From assembly GCA_020025295.1 (NCBI GenBank), contig JAHHSJ010000003.1:1-64000 (forward strand): a DNA stretch of 64,000 bases, in the 5' to 3' direction. The stretch comes from Oscillospiraceae bacterium (lineage in GTDB: Bacteria > Bacillota > Clostridia > Oscillospirales > Oscillospiraceae). The notes under the pieces were generated by a model. It saw nothing but the letters and a program-made list of their open reading frames with translations. It made no database searches and was not told the origin of the DNA. Below, one piece after another: positions 1 to 7,466 of the stretch. Position 1 is the first letter of the stretch. Each line of letters begins with the position of its first letter. The translations under genes and the position numbers were made by a program.

Positions 1-113
1 CCACGGATCTCCAGTCCCCCGAAAGTGCCGAGCATCTTTGCAGCAAGTGTGACCACTATGCCGCCTGTTGGGAAAGTGCCGCCGACGCTCTCTGGAAGGA
101 GCATAAAAAGTAA
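1..113 (+). CDS. 3' end of unknown gene (partial)
   Basis: The last 36 codons of a plus-strand gene that begins before the window; frame 3 runs open from the first base to TAA at 111-113. The tail holds a small cysteine cluster, C-S-K-C-D-H-Y-A-A-C, which could bind a metal or be a C-terminal zinc knuckle, followed by an acidic and lysine-rich end. A strong hairpin terminator follows directly, which supports this as a real gene end. Too little is visible to name a family. Confidence 0.55.
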   Translation, partial: TDLQSPESAEHLCSKCDHYAACWESAADALWKEHKK

Positions 114-117
114 AACG

Positions 118-158
118 AAATCTCGCAGCGTCCATCCCGGGCGCTGCGAGATTTTTTT
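118..158 (+). terminator. Rho-independent terminator of the partial gene
   Basis: Eleven-base arms ATCTCGCAGCG and CGCTGCGAGAT enclose a short loop and are followed by seven T. It sits five bases after the stop codon of the partial gene. Confidence 0.85.
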
Positions 159-260
159 GTTTCTTCCGAAAATACAGCAGAAGTACTTCGCTTTCCGGGC
201 TGTTTGCGTTCCGGAATACCTTGCCCCCGGTATTGTTCAGCTGAGAGCGAACCCACTAAC

Positions 261-298
261 AAAAAATCGGCAGCATCCAAAAACGGATGCTGCCGAAA
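261..298 (-). terminator. Terminator of nagB
   Basis: On the minus strand the arms CGGCAGCATCC and GGATGCTGCCG (268-295) flank a six-base loop, with a T run (A run at 261-266 on the plus strand) after it. It lies about 45 bases past the nagB stop codon. Confidence 0.85.
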
Positions 299-342
299 AT
301 TATTTTACGAACATCAGCTGATGTCTTGCTGTTATGTAAAAA

Positions 343-1074
343 TTACAGATCCAGCAGGGACAGAGCTTCTTCGTCTGCAACCAGAGTGAAATCGGGATGC
401 AGCTGCAGAATGGAAGCGGGTACCTTGGGGGTCACGGGGCCGGTGAGAGCTGCCTTAACAGCCTCTGCCTTGTTCTTGCCGTTAACGACCATCAGAACGC
501 GCTTAGCCTGCATGATGCCCCAGATGCCCATGGTGTAAGCCTGCTTGGGAACATCGTCACGGGTGGCAAAGAAGCGGGCGTTAGCATCGATGGTGGAATC
601 AGTCAGCTTTACGCAGTGAGTAGCGGGGAAGAAAGCCTCGTCAGGCTCATTGAAGCCGATGTGGCCGTTGGGGCCCATGCCCAGCAGCTGCAGGTCGGTG
701 CCGCCGAGAGAAGCGATGAGCTTATCATATGCAGCGCACTCAGCCTCGGGGTCATTGGTAAGACCGCTGGGGATATTGCAGTTGTTCTGATCGATGTTCA
801 CATGATCGAACAGGTTGTTTCTCATAAAGTAAGCATAGCTCTGGTCATGATCCTTGCTCAGGCCCACATACTCGTCCAGATTGACGGTCTTGACCTTGGA
901 GAAGTCCAGCTCGCCAGCCTCATACTTCTTGATCAGTTCCTTGTAGGTGCCGATGGGGCTGCTGCCGGTAGCCAGGCCCAGCACGCAGTCGGGCTTCAGG
1001 TTGATGACAGAAGCGATAATGTTGCCAGCCTTAACGCTGACATCCTCGTAGTTCTTTGCTCGAATTAATCTCAT
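343..1074 (-). CDS. nagB: Glucosamine-6-phosphate deaminase
   Basis: A 243-residue cytosolic enzyme that converts glucosamine 6-phosphate to fructose 6-phosphate and ammonia, feeding amino sugars into glycolysis. The phosphate-binding loop GLATGSSP (residues 33-40), the catalytic NLDEYVGL segment (Asp67, Glu68) and the later GMGPNGHIGFNEP motif are all present. The length fits the short Bacillota form, which lacks the C-terminal extension of the E. coli enzyme. An upstream in-frame extension exists, but the ATG at 1074 is preceded by AAAGGAG and begins MRLIRA, as in the family. It stands alone with its own promoter and terminator; nagA is not in view. Confidence 0.95.
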   Translation of the reverse strand: MRLIRAKNYEDVSVKAGNIIASVINLKPDCVLGLATGSSPIGTYKELIKKYEAGELDFSKVKTVNLDEYVGLSKDHDQSYAYFMRNNLFDHVNIDQNNCNIPSGLTNDPEAECAAYDKLIASLGGTDLQLLGMGPNGHIGFNEPDEAFFPATHCVKLTDSTIDANARFFATRDDVPKQAYTMGIWGIMQAKRVLMVVNGKNKAEAVKAALTGPVTPKVPASILQLHPDFTLVADEEALSLLDL

Positions 1075-1122
1075 AATGGGAAAACTCCTTTCAAGATTGC
1101 ATTTTCTTTGCATGGCTACCTT

Positions 1123-1131
1123 ATTATAGCA
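1123..1131 (-). promoter_or_regulatory. Probable nagB promoter (extended -10)
   Basis: On the minus strand the sequence TGCTATAAT (an extended -10) lies about 50 bases before the nagB start. No convincing -35 is seen, which is usual for extended -10 promoters. Confidence 0.55.
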
Positions 1132-1263
1132 TCTTTTGTTTACCCTGTACACCCCTTCGTGGCTTTTTCGGCTATTATTCATAAAGATTTGATTATTTTT
1201 TCACAAATCTTTTCTGGCATTATTTTATATTTCTGTTTTGGCACTATATTTATTACCAGATAT

Positions 1264-1272
1264 TGCTATAAT
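1264..1272 (+). promoter_or_regulatory. Probable promoter of the ECF gene (extended -10)
   Basis: TGCTATAAT, 32 bases before the ATG at 1304, with no clear -35. It is divergent from the nagB promoter across about 130 bases. Confidence 0.55.
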
Positions 1273-1303
1273 AGGGGCGAAGAAAGATTAGGAGGTCCTT
1301 TTT

Positions 1304-2071
1304 ATGGCAAAGAAAACCAAAATTCCCGCAATTGTGAGCGCCGTGGTTTTGATTCTCGGCATTGTTGCCACTGTTCTCACCCGCAGCGCCGCTCTCACCA
1401 AAGGTGCACCGTTTACCGATAAGCTTCTCTTTTCCTGCAGCCTGCTGCTGGTCATGCTGGGTGCCATTGCCCTTATCGCTGCTCTGCTTCCCGAGCATCG
1501 GAAAGTCAATGTAAAAACCCTCGCAACCGCTGCCATGTTTGCTGCACTCAGTTACATCGGCTTTGCGTATCTCCGCTTCGACATCCCTGTTGGCACCGAA
1601 AAGACCGCATTCCATCTGGGTAATGTGTTCTGCGTGCTGGGTGCTCTGTTTCTCGGCGGATTCTGGGGCGGTATGTCCAGTGCAATCGGCCTTACCATTG
1701 CAGACCTTACTTCTGCATATGTAACCTCCGCTCCCAAAACCTTTTTCCTGAAGCTTTGCATCGGCCTCATCGCCGGTCTGGTAGCCCACAAGGTTTTCCA
1801 TCTGAACGAAGATCGTGAGCGCAAGATTCCCCTGCCCATTGCCACCATTATTTCCACCGCCGCCGGTATGGCTTTCAATGTAGTTGCCGATCCTCTGGTT
1901 GGTTACTTCTATAAGATGTACATTTTGGGTGTTCCTCAGGACATTGCCAATGCCTGGGCAAAGATGGGTGCCGTCACCACGAGTGTCAACGCCATCGTAG
2001 CCGTAGCCTTCGCCAGTATTCTCTATTTGGCTCTGCGACCGGCCCTCAAGCGTGCAAATCTGATGCCTTAA
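1304..2071 (+). CDS. ECF transporter substrate-binding (S) component
   Basis: A 255-residue integral membrane protein with about six to seven hydrophobic segments. The stretch from residue 70 on (ATAAMFAALSYIGFAYLRFDIPVG, read in parts: AAMFAALSYIGFAYL then a polar FDIPVG loop) and the LGNVFCVLGALFLGG segment resemble energy-coupling-factor S components that bind a vitamin or other small ligand in the membrane. The extra N-terminal hairpin of two helices is unusual for the family. Shared EcfA/EcfT subunits must lie elsewhere. The AGGAGG site at 1291-1296 fixes the start. Nearby nagB is divergent, so it gives little hint of ligand. The family call is firm; the substrate is unknown. Confidence 0.75.
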   Translation: MAKKTKIPAIVSAVVLILGIVATVLTRSAALTKGAPFTDKLLFSCSLLLVMLGAIALIAALLPEHRKVNVKTLATAAMFAALSYIGFAYLRFDIPVGTEKTAFHLGNVFCVLGALFLGGFWGGMSSAIGLTIADLTSAYVTSAPKTFFLKLCIGLIAGLVAHKVFHLNEDRERKIPLPIATIISTAAGMAFNVVADPLVGYFYKMYILGVPQDIANAWAKMGAVTTSVNAIVAVAFASILYLALRPALKRANLMP

Positions 2072-2074
2072 CCG

Positions 2075-2106
2075 AAAAAGCCGCCTTCGGGCGGCTTTTT
2101 TCTTTT
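2075..2106 (+). terminator. Terminator of the ECF gene
   Basis: AAGCCGCC and GGCGGCTT arms around a TTCG loop, followed by six T and a further T-rich stretch, starting four bases after the stop codon. Confidence 0.9.
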
Positions 2107-2146
2107 AGTACAAAAAAATTGATGGGGTTTTTAGTCGAAATTACCC

Positions 2147-2175
2147 TTGTAGTTTCCGGTATGATACAGTATAAT
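2147..2175 (+). promoter_or_regulatory. Promoter of the barnase-barstar operon
   Basis: TTGTAG at 2147-2152 and TATAAT at 2170-2175 with a 17-base spacer, 36 bases before the start codon. Confidence 0.75.
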
Positions 2176-2211
2176 ACCATGACACATATAGAAAGATCCT
2201 AGGAGGTTTTC

Positions 2212-2889
2212 ATGAAAAAACTTTTATCCGGGTTGCTGGCGCTTGTCTTGATATTTACACTGGCCGCCTGCAAGCCCAGCTCACAACCCATCGATACGCA
2301 AAACCAGTCCCCGGCTTCCTCAGAAGCAACTGCTGAGGCACCTACAGAAAAGCCCACAGAGGACTCTACCGAAGCTTCTGCTGAACCAACTACAGAAGTG
2401 CCCACTGAGGCACCCACAGAAGCTCCTACCGAAGAACCCACCGAGGCTCCTACGAAAGCCCCCACTGAGGCACCTACCGAAGCTCCTACAAAAGCGCCTA
2501 CTGAGGCTCCCACCGAAGCACCTACCGAAGCACCTACTGAGGCGCCTACGGAAGCGCCCACAGGATCACGGCTGGATCCCAACGGTACCTACACCACCAA
2601 GGAGGATGTGGCGCTCTACATTCACCAGTACGGGCATCTTCCTTCCAATTTTATCACAAAGGCTGAGTCCCGGCGTCTTGGCGGTACCCCCTCAGGCAAA
2701 TGTATCGGCGGCGATAGATTCCAAAACAGAGAGGGATTGCTCCCCAAAGCACCCGGACGCACCTACACGGAGTGCGACATTGACACGCTGTACACTACTG
2801 CACGCGGCAAAAAGCGCATCGTTTTTTCTAATGATGGTCTGATTTTTTACACGGGAGATCATTACAGAAGTTTTGAGCAACTTTACTGA
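2212..2889 (+). CDS. Lipoprotein-anchored barnase-type ribonuclease
   Basis: A 225-residue secreted toxin-like RNase. Residues 1-20 form a signal peptide ending in the lipobox LAAC (Cys20), so the mature protein should be lipid-anchored outside the membrane. Residues about 40-118 are a Pro-Thr-Glu linker whose core is 13 tetrads of the form PTEA or PTKA. Residues about 122-225 are a barnase domain with every catalytic residue of barnase matched: Lys150 (K27), Arg173 in NREG (R59), Glu187 (E73), Arg198 and Arg202 (R83, R87) and His217 in GDHY (H102). It should cut single-stranded RNA after G. A barstar gene follows 12 bases later. Placing the RNase on a lipid anchor and PTE stalk suggests contact-dependent killing or surface RNA degradation; that is inference. 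Confidence 0.9.
   Translation: MKKLLSGLLALVLIFTLAACKPSSQPIDTQNQSPASSEATAEAPTEKPTEDSTEASAEPTTEVPTEAPTEAPTEEPTEAPTKAPTEAPTEAPTKAPTEAPTEAPTEAPTEAPTEAPTGSRLDPNGTYTTKEDVALYIHQYGHLPSNFITKAESRRLGGTPSGKCIGGDRFQNREGLLPKAPGRTYTECDIDTLYTTARGKKRIVFSNDGLIFYTGDHYRSFEQLY
2401..2556 (+). repeat. Tandem 12-bp repeat coding PT[E/K][A/E] tetrads
   Basis: Thirteen in-frame, degenerate 12-base units within the barnase gene, each coding Pro-Thr-Glu/Lys-Ala/Glu. Third-codon positions vary, so the protein spacing is conserved more than the DNA. It forms the stalk between lipid anchor and RNase domain, and repeat number could vary between strains. Confidence 0.9.
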
Positions 2890-2901
2890 GGAGAATAAGA
2901 A

Positions 2902-3159
2902 ATGGGAGAAATCATTGTAAACTGCGAATCTATTACGGAGCCCCAGCAGCTCCATCGGGCTTTAGCGGAGGCGCTGAATTTCCCCGACTGGTACGGCATG
3001 AATCTGGACGCTCTTTATGACTGTCTGACCGACATTACAGGTGAAACCAATCTGGTTCTCGTAGATTGGGATATGCTTGGAGGCTGGTCCGAACATTTTG
3101 CCGATGTATTTCAGGATGCCGCTGCGGACAATCCCGATTTTACCGTGACAATGGAATAA
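2902..3159 (+). CDS. Barstar-family RNase inhibitor
   Basis: An 85-residue cytoplasmic protein with no signal peptide, close in length to barstar (90). The central helix WYGMNLDALYDCLT aligns with barstar YYGENLDALWDCLT: Asp36 and Asp40 match the barnase-contacting D35 and D39, and Cys41 matches C40, while W38 is Tyr39 and W44 is Ile45. It lies 12 bases after the barnase gene with its own GGAG site, so the two are made together. The expected role is to protect the producer cytoplasm from unexported or incoming RNase. The pairing with an intact barnase makes the call strong. Confidence 0.92.
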   Translation: MGEIIVNCESITEPQQLHRALAEALNFPDWYGMNLDALYDCLTDITGETNLVLVDWDMLGGWSEHFADVFQDAAADNPDFTVTME

Positions 3160-3160
3160 T

Positions 3161-3190
3161 AAAAAGGCTGCCTGTTCAGGCAGCCTTTTT
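3161..3190. terminator. Bidirectional terminator between barstar and tlpA-like gene
   Basis: AAAAAGGCTGCCTG and CAGGCAGCCTTTTT arms around TT; A and T runs on both sides let it serve the plus-strand barstar gene and the minus-strand thioredoxin-like gene, whose stop codon is at 3194. Confidence 0.9.
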
Positions 3191-3193
3191 CAT

Positions 3194-3787
3194 TTACTTG
3201 GCTGGCAGGATCATGGAAATTCCCTGCTGCAAGGTTTCCTTGCTAATGGCTCCCATAGCTTTTGCCACCAGTTTACCCTCGGCATTAATAAAATAGGTGG
3301 TCGGCAGACTCGTGACGCCATAGACACGGGCGGCATCCTGTGCAGTATCGTAATACACCGGAAAATGGTAGCCCTGTTTCCGGATAAAGTCCTTAGCATT
3401 GTCCACCGTTTCCTGATAGCCGTCGGTCATGTTGATTATCAGGAATGTGACTTCGTCCCCCTGCTCCAGATATGCTTTGTCAAATTCCGGCATCTCATGT
3501 CGGCAGGGGCCGCACCAGCTGGCCCAGAAATTTACTACAATCGGCTTTCCGAAGAAATCGGAGAGCTTCACCATCTTTCCTGCGTCATCCATCATGGTAA
3601 AATCAGGAGCGGCGGTCAGCGGAGGCTGACTTTCCTGACTGCTTCCCTGCCCTGCCGGATTAGCAGGGGCTGTGGACAATACATCCATTTGATAACGGCT
3701 GCCCAGCAGGCGGTAAAGTACCGCAGCACCCACCATCACTACTGCCAAGGTCAAAACCGTAATGATCACTTTCTTGTTGTTTTTCAT
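3194..3787 (-). CDS. TlpA/ResA-like membrane-anchored thioredoxin
   Basis: A 197-residue extracytoplasmic thiol-disulfide oxidoreductase. Residues 6-27 are a single N-terminal membrane anchor, residues 35-60 a Ser/Pro/Gln-rich linker, and the rest an AhpC/TSA-thioredoxin domain with the active site WASWCGPCRHEMP and the cis-proline segment SLPTTYFI. It sits 11 bases downstream of a CcdA homologue, which would pass electrons across the membrane to it. The usual role is reduction of extracytoplasmic disulfides, in cytochrome c or spore-coat maturation or repair; the partner here is not known. The start at 3787 has AAGGAGG nine bases upstream. Confidence 0.9.
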   Translation of the reverse strand: MKNNKKVIITVLTLAVVMVGAAVLYRLLGSRYQMDVLSTAPANPAGQGSSQESQPPLTAAPDFTMMDDAGKMVKLSDFFGKPIVVNFWASWCGPCRHEMPEFDKAYLEQGDEVTFLIINMTDGYQETVDNAKDFIRKQGYHFPVYYDTAQDAARVYGVTSLPTTYFINAEGKLVAKAMGAISKETLQQGISMILPAK

Positions 3788-3798
3788 ATTTTTCCTCC

Positions 3799-4461
3799 TT
3801 AGCTCAGGAAGTTCAGAAGCCATCCCATCCTTCCGGTGGCCATCAAGATTCCCACCAGCACCAGCAACCCGCCGCAAATCAGATTGATTGTCTCATAGTG
3901 GCTCTTGATCCAGTTAAATGTGCTTTTCAGCTGATCAATCAGCGCCGCAGAGAGGATAAACGGTATGCCTAGCCCCAAAGAATAGGCAAGCAGCATCGCC
4001 ATTCCCTCCAGCACATGCCCCTGCTGAGAGGCCAGCATCAGTGCCGAGCCGAGGAATGCGCCCACGCAGGGGGTCCACCCCAGCGAAAATACCAGTCCGA
4101 ACACCAACGACGAGAAAAATCCCGGTGTCCGCATACCCATCTGCCGCTGAACACCGTGGAACAGGTTCAGCTTAATGAGTCCCATAAAATTCAGTCCGAA
4201 GAAAATAACAATTACGCCGGAAATAATGTTGAAAGCCGTCTGGTATTCCTTGAGAAAACTTCCCAGCGTTCCCGCCAGCGCACCCATTGCCACAAAAATA
4301 ATCGTAAATCCCAGAACGAACCCGGATGCACCTAGCACACTTTTCTTCAAAGTGCGTTCCCCGCCGCCTACAAAATAGGAAATATAAATGGGAATCATAG
4401 GCAGCAGACAGGGCGAAATGAAGGTTACGATTCCTTCTAAAAACGAAATAATATACTGCAT
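3799..4461 (-). CDS. ccdA: CcdA-type transmembrane thiol reductant carrier
   Basis: A 220-residue membrane protein of six segments in the DsbD/CcdA family. The paired cysteines sit in FISPCLLPMIP near residue 19 and GWTPCVGAFLG near residue 129, the two proline-flanked positions that shuttle electrons from cytosolic thioredoxin to the outside. It is translated 11 bases ahead of the TlpA-like gene, its natural acceptor. The ATG at 4461 is chosen because AAAGGAAG lies eight bases before it. The open frame continues upstream for 51 codons with cysteines, but that stretch lacks hydrophobic character and a family match. Confidence 0.9.
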   Translation of the reverse strand: MQYIISFLEGIVTFISPCLLPMIPIYISYFVGGGERTLKKSVLGASGFVLGFTIIFVAMGALAGTLGSFLKEYQTAFNIISGVIVIFFGLNFMGLIKLNLFHGVQRQMGMRTPGFFSSLVFGLVFSLGWTPCVGAFLGSALMLASQQGHVLEGMAMLLAYSLGLGIPFILSAALIDQLKSTFNWIKSHYETINLICGGLLVLVGILMATGRMGWLLNFLS

Positions 4462-4725
4462 AGGCATCTTCCTTTCTGTGTACGCCGCTGTGCATTCCCC
4501 CGCAGTCGGAATTTGCGGGACAGGATTTGGGGCACATTCGGAGCAGACCAAGGACCGGGGCCACCGCTTTCCCTCCCGGGGAAGCCTGAATAATGACATC
4601 TTTTCCAGTCTCACGGTTTATTTGGAGCAGATTCTAACATAGATCCCATGCCCTTTCTGTGATAAAATCACCAAAATGAGGATATGGAAAATATTACCGG
4701 TTTCGCCCCCATCGTTTTCCTCGGC

Positions 4726-4755
4726 TTGACTTCTTCACGGAAACTGTCGTAAAAT
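4726..4755 (+). promoter_or_regulatory. Promoter of the MATE-like gene
   Basis: TTGACT at 4726-4731 and TAAAAT at 4750-4755 with an 18-base spacer, 24 bases before the start codon at 4779. Confidence 0.7.
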
Positions 4756-4778
4756 AGGACAGAAAGAGGTGAAATGCG

Positions 4779-6080
4779 ATGCTGAAAAACACGCTTGATT
4801 CCCTTAAGAGAATCAATTATCGTTTGTTCTTTGCACTTTTATTTCTGGGATTTTGCCCCACAGTCTATACCACTCTCCGAATCTTTTTTCTTGGTCAGCT
4901 TCCCGGTGACTGGGCTTATTCCATTGCCGGTCAGCTTTCGTGGGTGAATCTGTTATACGAGATCCTCAACGAAGCTATCATCCTGCCCCTGTTTTTCTTC
5001 GTAGGGCAAGTAGTCACAAACAAAGAGGAGCTTACCAACCGTGTCAAGACCGGACTGCTTATCAGCTTTGGCATTTACACGGTTTTCTCCCTGTTTATTC
5101 TTCTGTTTGCGGAGCCTTTGCTTCGCTTGATGGCCGCCGATCCCGGTATTATTCCCGCTTCTGCCGCCTATATTCGTATTGAAAGCATTGCCAACATTTT
5201 TTCCATTTTAAGTTCCTTTGCATTGGTTTCCCTCGTGACCCTCAACAAAGAAAAGTACATATATCTTTTGACGGTGGTTCGGCTGGTATTTTCCCTTCTG
5301 TCGGATACTTTTTTGGTATCCTCTCTTCCCGTTTCCCTAAAACTGGGTGTCAACGGCATCGGCTATTCCAACATTCTGGTAAATGCCATTTTATTTGCCA
5401 TTTCTCTTGGATTGCTTGCAAGAGAAGGAATCCCGGTTTTCGGAAGGCAAGAGCTATCCTTCCGTTGGGCAAAAGATTTTGTAAAAATCGGTGGAATATC
5501 CGGTCTTGAATCCTTTGTCCGAAATATTGCCTATATGCTGATGATTTCCCGAATGGTGAATATAGTAAACGAGCAAGGGGTATACTGGGTTGCCAACAGC
5601 TTCATTTGGGGCTGGCTCCTGCTTCCTGTGACACAGCTGGCAGAGCTTATCAAGCAGGATGTCGCCACAGCGCCGGAAAATGTGCGCAGGAATGCGCCGG
5701 GATATTTCAGCATTACCGCCCTCATCTGCCTTATTTGGCTGGTCACTATTCCTTTCTGGAAACCGTTTATGCGCAATATTCTATGTTATGATGATATAGA
5801 CAAACTCTTCCGGCTGGTTCTGATTCTTCTGGGATTTTATGCGCTCTACGCCTTCCAAAATGTATTTGATGCCACCTTCTACGGACTTGGAAAAACCAGC
5901 TATATGCTGTTTGAATCCGTAGTAACCAACACAATTTATTACGGCGGCGCTTTCCTGCTCTATTGCGCCGGAATCTGGTCCCCTACTCTGATTGGCATTG
6001 CTCTGCTCTTTGGCATGGGAATTGCTTTTGACAGTATTGTTTCCCTTGGCGCTTATATTTACTTACTGCGTCACAAATAA
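4779..6080 (+). CDS. MATE-like polysaccharide/drug transporter superfamily protein
   Basis: A 433-residue polytopic membrane protein with about twelve hydrophobic segments in two related halves (half one about residues 15-230, half two about 240-430). The pattern, including the FALVSLVTLNKEKY segment and GINGIGYSNI-like turn (here GVNGIGYSNI), places it in the MOP/MATE fold. It would act as a cation-coupled exporter; no substrate can be inferred. It is a single-gene unit. An ATG at 4774 is out of frame and closes at once, so 4779 is the start, with AAGAGGTG upstream. Confidence 0.75.
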   Translation: MLKNTLDSLKRINYRLFFALLFLGFCPTVYTTLRIFFLGQLPGDWAYSIAGQLSWVNLLYEILNEAIILPLFFFVGQVVTNKEELTNRVKTGLLISFGIYTVFSLFILLFAEPLLRLMAADPGIIPASAAYIRIESIANIFSILSSFALVSLVTLNKEKYIYLLTVVRLVFSLLSDTFLVSSLPVSLKLGVNGIGYSNILVNAILFAISLGLLAREGIPVFGRQELSFRWAKDFVKIGGISGLESFVRNIAYMLMISRMVNIVNEQGVYWVANSFIWGWLLLPVTQLAELIKQDVATAPENVRRNAPGYFSITALICLIWLVTIPFWKPFMRNILCYDDIDKLFRLVLILLGFYALYAFQNVFDATFYGLGKTSYMLFESVVTNTIYYGGAFLLYCAGIWSPTLIGIALLFGMGIAFDSIVSLGAYIYLLRHK

Positions 6081-6096
6081 AATAGCGGTGCAAAAT

Positions 6097-6140
6097 TCCC
6101 CCTAAAGCAGATCTTAGCCATTGGTCTTGCTTTAGGGGGA
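6097..6140. repeat. Long hairpin with TCCCCCTAAA foot, copy 1
   Basis: A perfect 12-bp stem (TCCCCCTAAAGC with GCTTTAGGGGGA) extended by about five more pairs with one bulge. It lies just after the transporter stop codon and may end transcription, though the following T run is poor. The same foot recurs in a hairpin at 16241-16287. Confidence 0.6.
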
Positions 6141-6205
6141 TTGGATTTACAGGAGATATACAGCGCTATTCCGCATCTGTGTTTTTAGCGTTTCCGCAAA
6201 AACAG

Positions 6206-6234
6206 TTGACAATAGTCCGCATATGGACTATAAT
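6206..6234 (+). promoter_or_regulatory. Consensus promoter of the VOC gene
   Basis: TTGACA at 6206-6211 and TATAAT at 6229-6234 with exactly 17 bases between, a perfect sigma-A promoter. An inverted repeat fills the whole spacer, so a bound repressor would block RNA polymerase. Confidence 0.9.
6212..6231. promoter_or_regulatory. MarR-type operator 1 (VOC promoter spacer)
   Basis: ATAGTCCGCATATGGACTAT, with perfect seven-base arms ATAGTCC and GGACTAT, lies between the -35 and -10 and overlaps the first bases of the -10. It resembles the sites at the marR promoter (8727-8746, 8779-8798). Confidence 0.75.
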
Positions 6235-6238
6235 ATAT

Positions 6239-6258
6239 TTAGTCTGTATATGGACTAA
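6239..6258. promoter_or_regulatory. MarR-type operator 2 (VOC +1 region)
   Basis: TTAGTCTGTATATGGACTAA with arms TTAGTC and GACTAA, centred 27 bases from operator 1 and covering the likely transcription start. Confidence 0.75.
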
Positions 6259-6327
6259 ATATAATAATTACGGAAACAACCGCTGGCGGCAGCTGTTGTT
6301 TGGGATAATCAAAAGGAGGAACCTTCT

Positions 6328-6786
6328 ATGGTGGAAATGATTTATCATGTTGGCCTGACGGTGTCTGATTTGGATCGCTCTGTGGCGTTTTACCGGGATA
6401 TTCTGGGGCTGCGGTATTGGGGAGAAATTCTGATGGAGGGGAAAGAAACGGAAAATATGTTCCGGAAAGCAGGCTGCAAGGCACGGGTTGCCTACTTAAA
6501 CGGAAGCGACAATTTGAATATGCCGCCGGTAGAACTGATTCAGTTTGTAGGGACGGACATTGCAAAAGCTCCGTCCGATCTCTTCCAAACTTCCATTTCC
6601 GAGCTGTGCTTCTATTCTGAAGATGCGGACAAAGCATATCAGCATCTGCTGGCACATGGTGTAGAATGTCTTTCTGAGCCTCAGATGTTTGATTTCAGCG
6701 CAGATGGATTTGGCCGGAGCAAAGCATTCTATTTTAAGGACCCGGACGGCATCATTCTGGAAATCATGGAGCCTCTCAAAGCGTAA
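6328..6786 (+). CDS. VOC (glyoxalase/dioxygenase fold) family protein
   Basis: A 152-residue metal-dependent VOC protein. Two beta-alpha-beta-beta-beta modules are visible: residues 4-75 opening with IYHVGLTVSDLDRSVAFYRD and 85-150 ending DPDGIILEIMEP. Likely metal ligands are His7, Glu69 in PPVELIQF and Glu146 in LEIMEP; the usual second-module histidine is replaced in ISELCFY, so the fourth ligand is uncertain. It could be a glyoxalase-like or antibiotic/xenobiotic-modifying enzyme. It is preceded by a perfect promoter covered by two MarR-type operators shared with the drug-export operon at 8.8-13.4 kb, which favours a role in handling a toxic small molecule (inference). Confidence 0.85.
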   Translation: MVEMIYHVGLTVSDLDRSVAFYRDILGLRYWGEILMEGKETENMFRKAGCKARVAYLNGSDNLNMPPVELIQFVGTDIAKAPSDLFQTSISELCFYSEDADKAYQHLLAHGVECLSEPQMFDFSADGFGRSKAFYFKDPDGIILEIMEPLKA

Positions 6787-6817
6787 AAAAGGGGGCATCT
6801 GTATATCCTCCCCTGCC

Positions 6818-6845
6818 TTGATTTAAGTTTTTTCTATGCTATAAT
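6818..6845 (+). promoter_or_regulatory. Promoter of the prolyl-tRNA editing gene
   Basis: TTGATT at 6818-6823, a 16-base spacer and an extended -10 TGCTATAAT ending at 6845, 29 bases before the start codon. Confidence 0.75.
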
Positions 6846-6874
6846 AGGGAAAACATCGAAACGAGGGAAGTACC

Positions 6875-7423
6875 ATGAAAAGATACGAAGGACGCCCCGC
6901 AGACTGCACCGGTCGCTTAGAGAAAGAAATCCGCACATATGACTTTCTGGACAGGCTGGGCATCTCCTACCAGCGGATTGACCACGAAGTAACCAGCACC
7001 ATGGAAGCCTGCGCTGAGATTGACAAGACTCTTGAGGCACCCACCTGCAAGAATCTTCTCCTCTGCAATCGCCAGAGTACGGATTTTTATCTTCTGCTGA
7101 TTCCCGGAGATAAGGTTTTCAAAACCTCTGTTCTCTCCAAGCAAATCGGCTCTTCCAGATTGTCTTTTGCATCCGGAGAATATATGGAGCAGTTTCTAGA
7201 TATCACCCCCGGCTCTCTGAGCATTCTGGGGCTTATGAACGACCACGACCACCGTGTTCGGCTTCTGATTGACCGTGAGGTGCTGGACGAGGAGTACCTC
7301 GGCTGTCACCCCTGCATCAACACCACGACTCTGCGGCTGCGTGTAGCCGATCTCGTGGAGAAAATCATCCCGGCAATGGAGCACGAACCTACATTGGTGG
7401 AGCTTCCCCGACAGGAGCAGTAA
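6875..7423 (+). CDS. YbaK/ProX-type Ala-tRNA(Pro) deacylase
   Basis: A 182-residue free-standing trans-editing enzyme that hydrolyses alanine wrongly attached to tRNA(Pro). The fold motifs of the PrdX/ProXp-Ala branch are clear: CKNLLLCNRQS with the catalytic-pocket lysine (about residue 59), LLLIPGDKVFK, a DITPGSLSILGLMND block (about residues 109-123) and the CHPCINTTTLRL end (about 149-160). It is monocistronic between its own promoter and a bidirectional terminator. A cysteine-type Cys-tRNA(Pro) activity (YbaK proper) is the alternative, but the CHPC and ITPGSLS segments favour alanine editing. Confidence 0.85.
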   Translation: MKRYEGRPADCTGRLEKEIRTYDFLDRLGISYQRIDHEVTSTMEACAEIDKTLEAPTCKNLLLCNRQSTDFYLLLIPGDKVFKTSVLSKQIGSSRLSFASGEYMEQFLDITPGSLSILGLMNDHDHRVRLLIDREVLDEEYLGCHPCINTTTLRLRVADLVEKIIPAMEHEPTLVELPRQEQ

Positions 7424-7466
7424 TCCGGCACCGGGATATCTGTCAAACCGAATCATTTACGGCATC

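Noticed and set aside
2401..2556. Regular 12-base repeats that could suggest a CRISPR or VNTR array
   Set aside because: No spacers, unit length too short, and every unit stays in the barnase reading frame.
2199..2582. A minus-strand frame coding repeated GASVGASV
   Set aside because: It is the reverse reading of the PTE repeat of the barnase gene.
4464..4614. Cysteine-containing in-frame extension upstream of ccdA
   Set aside because: No ribosome site placed for an early start, no hydrophobic or conserved sequence, while ATG 4461 is well placed.
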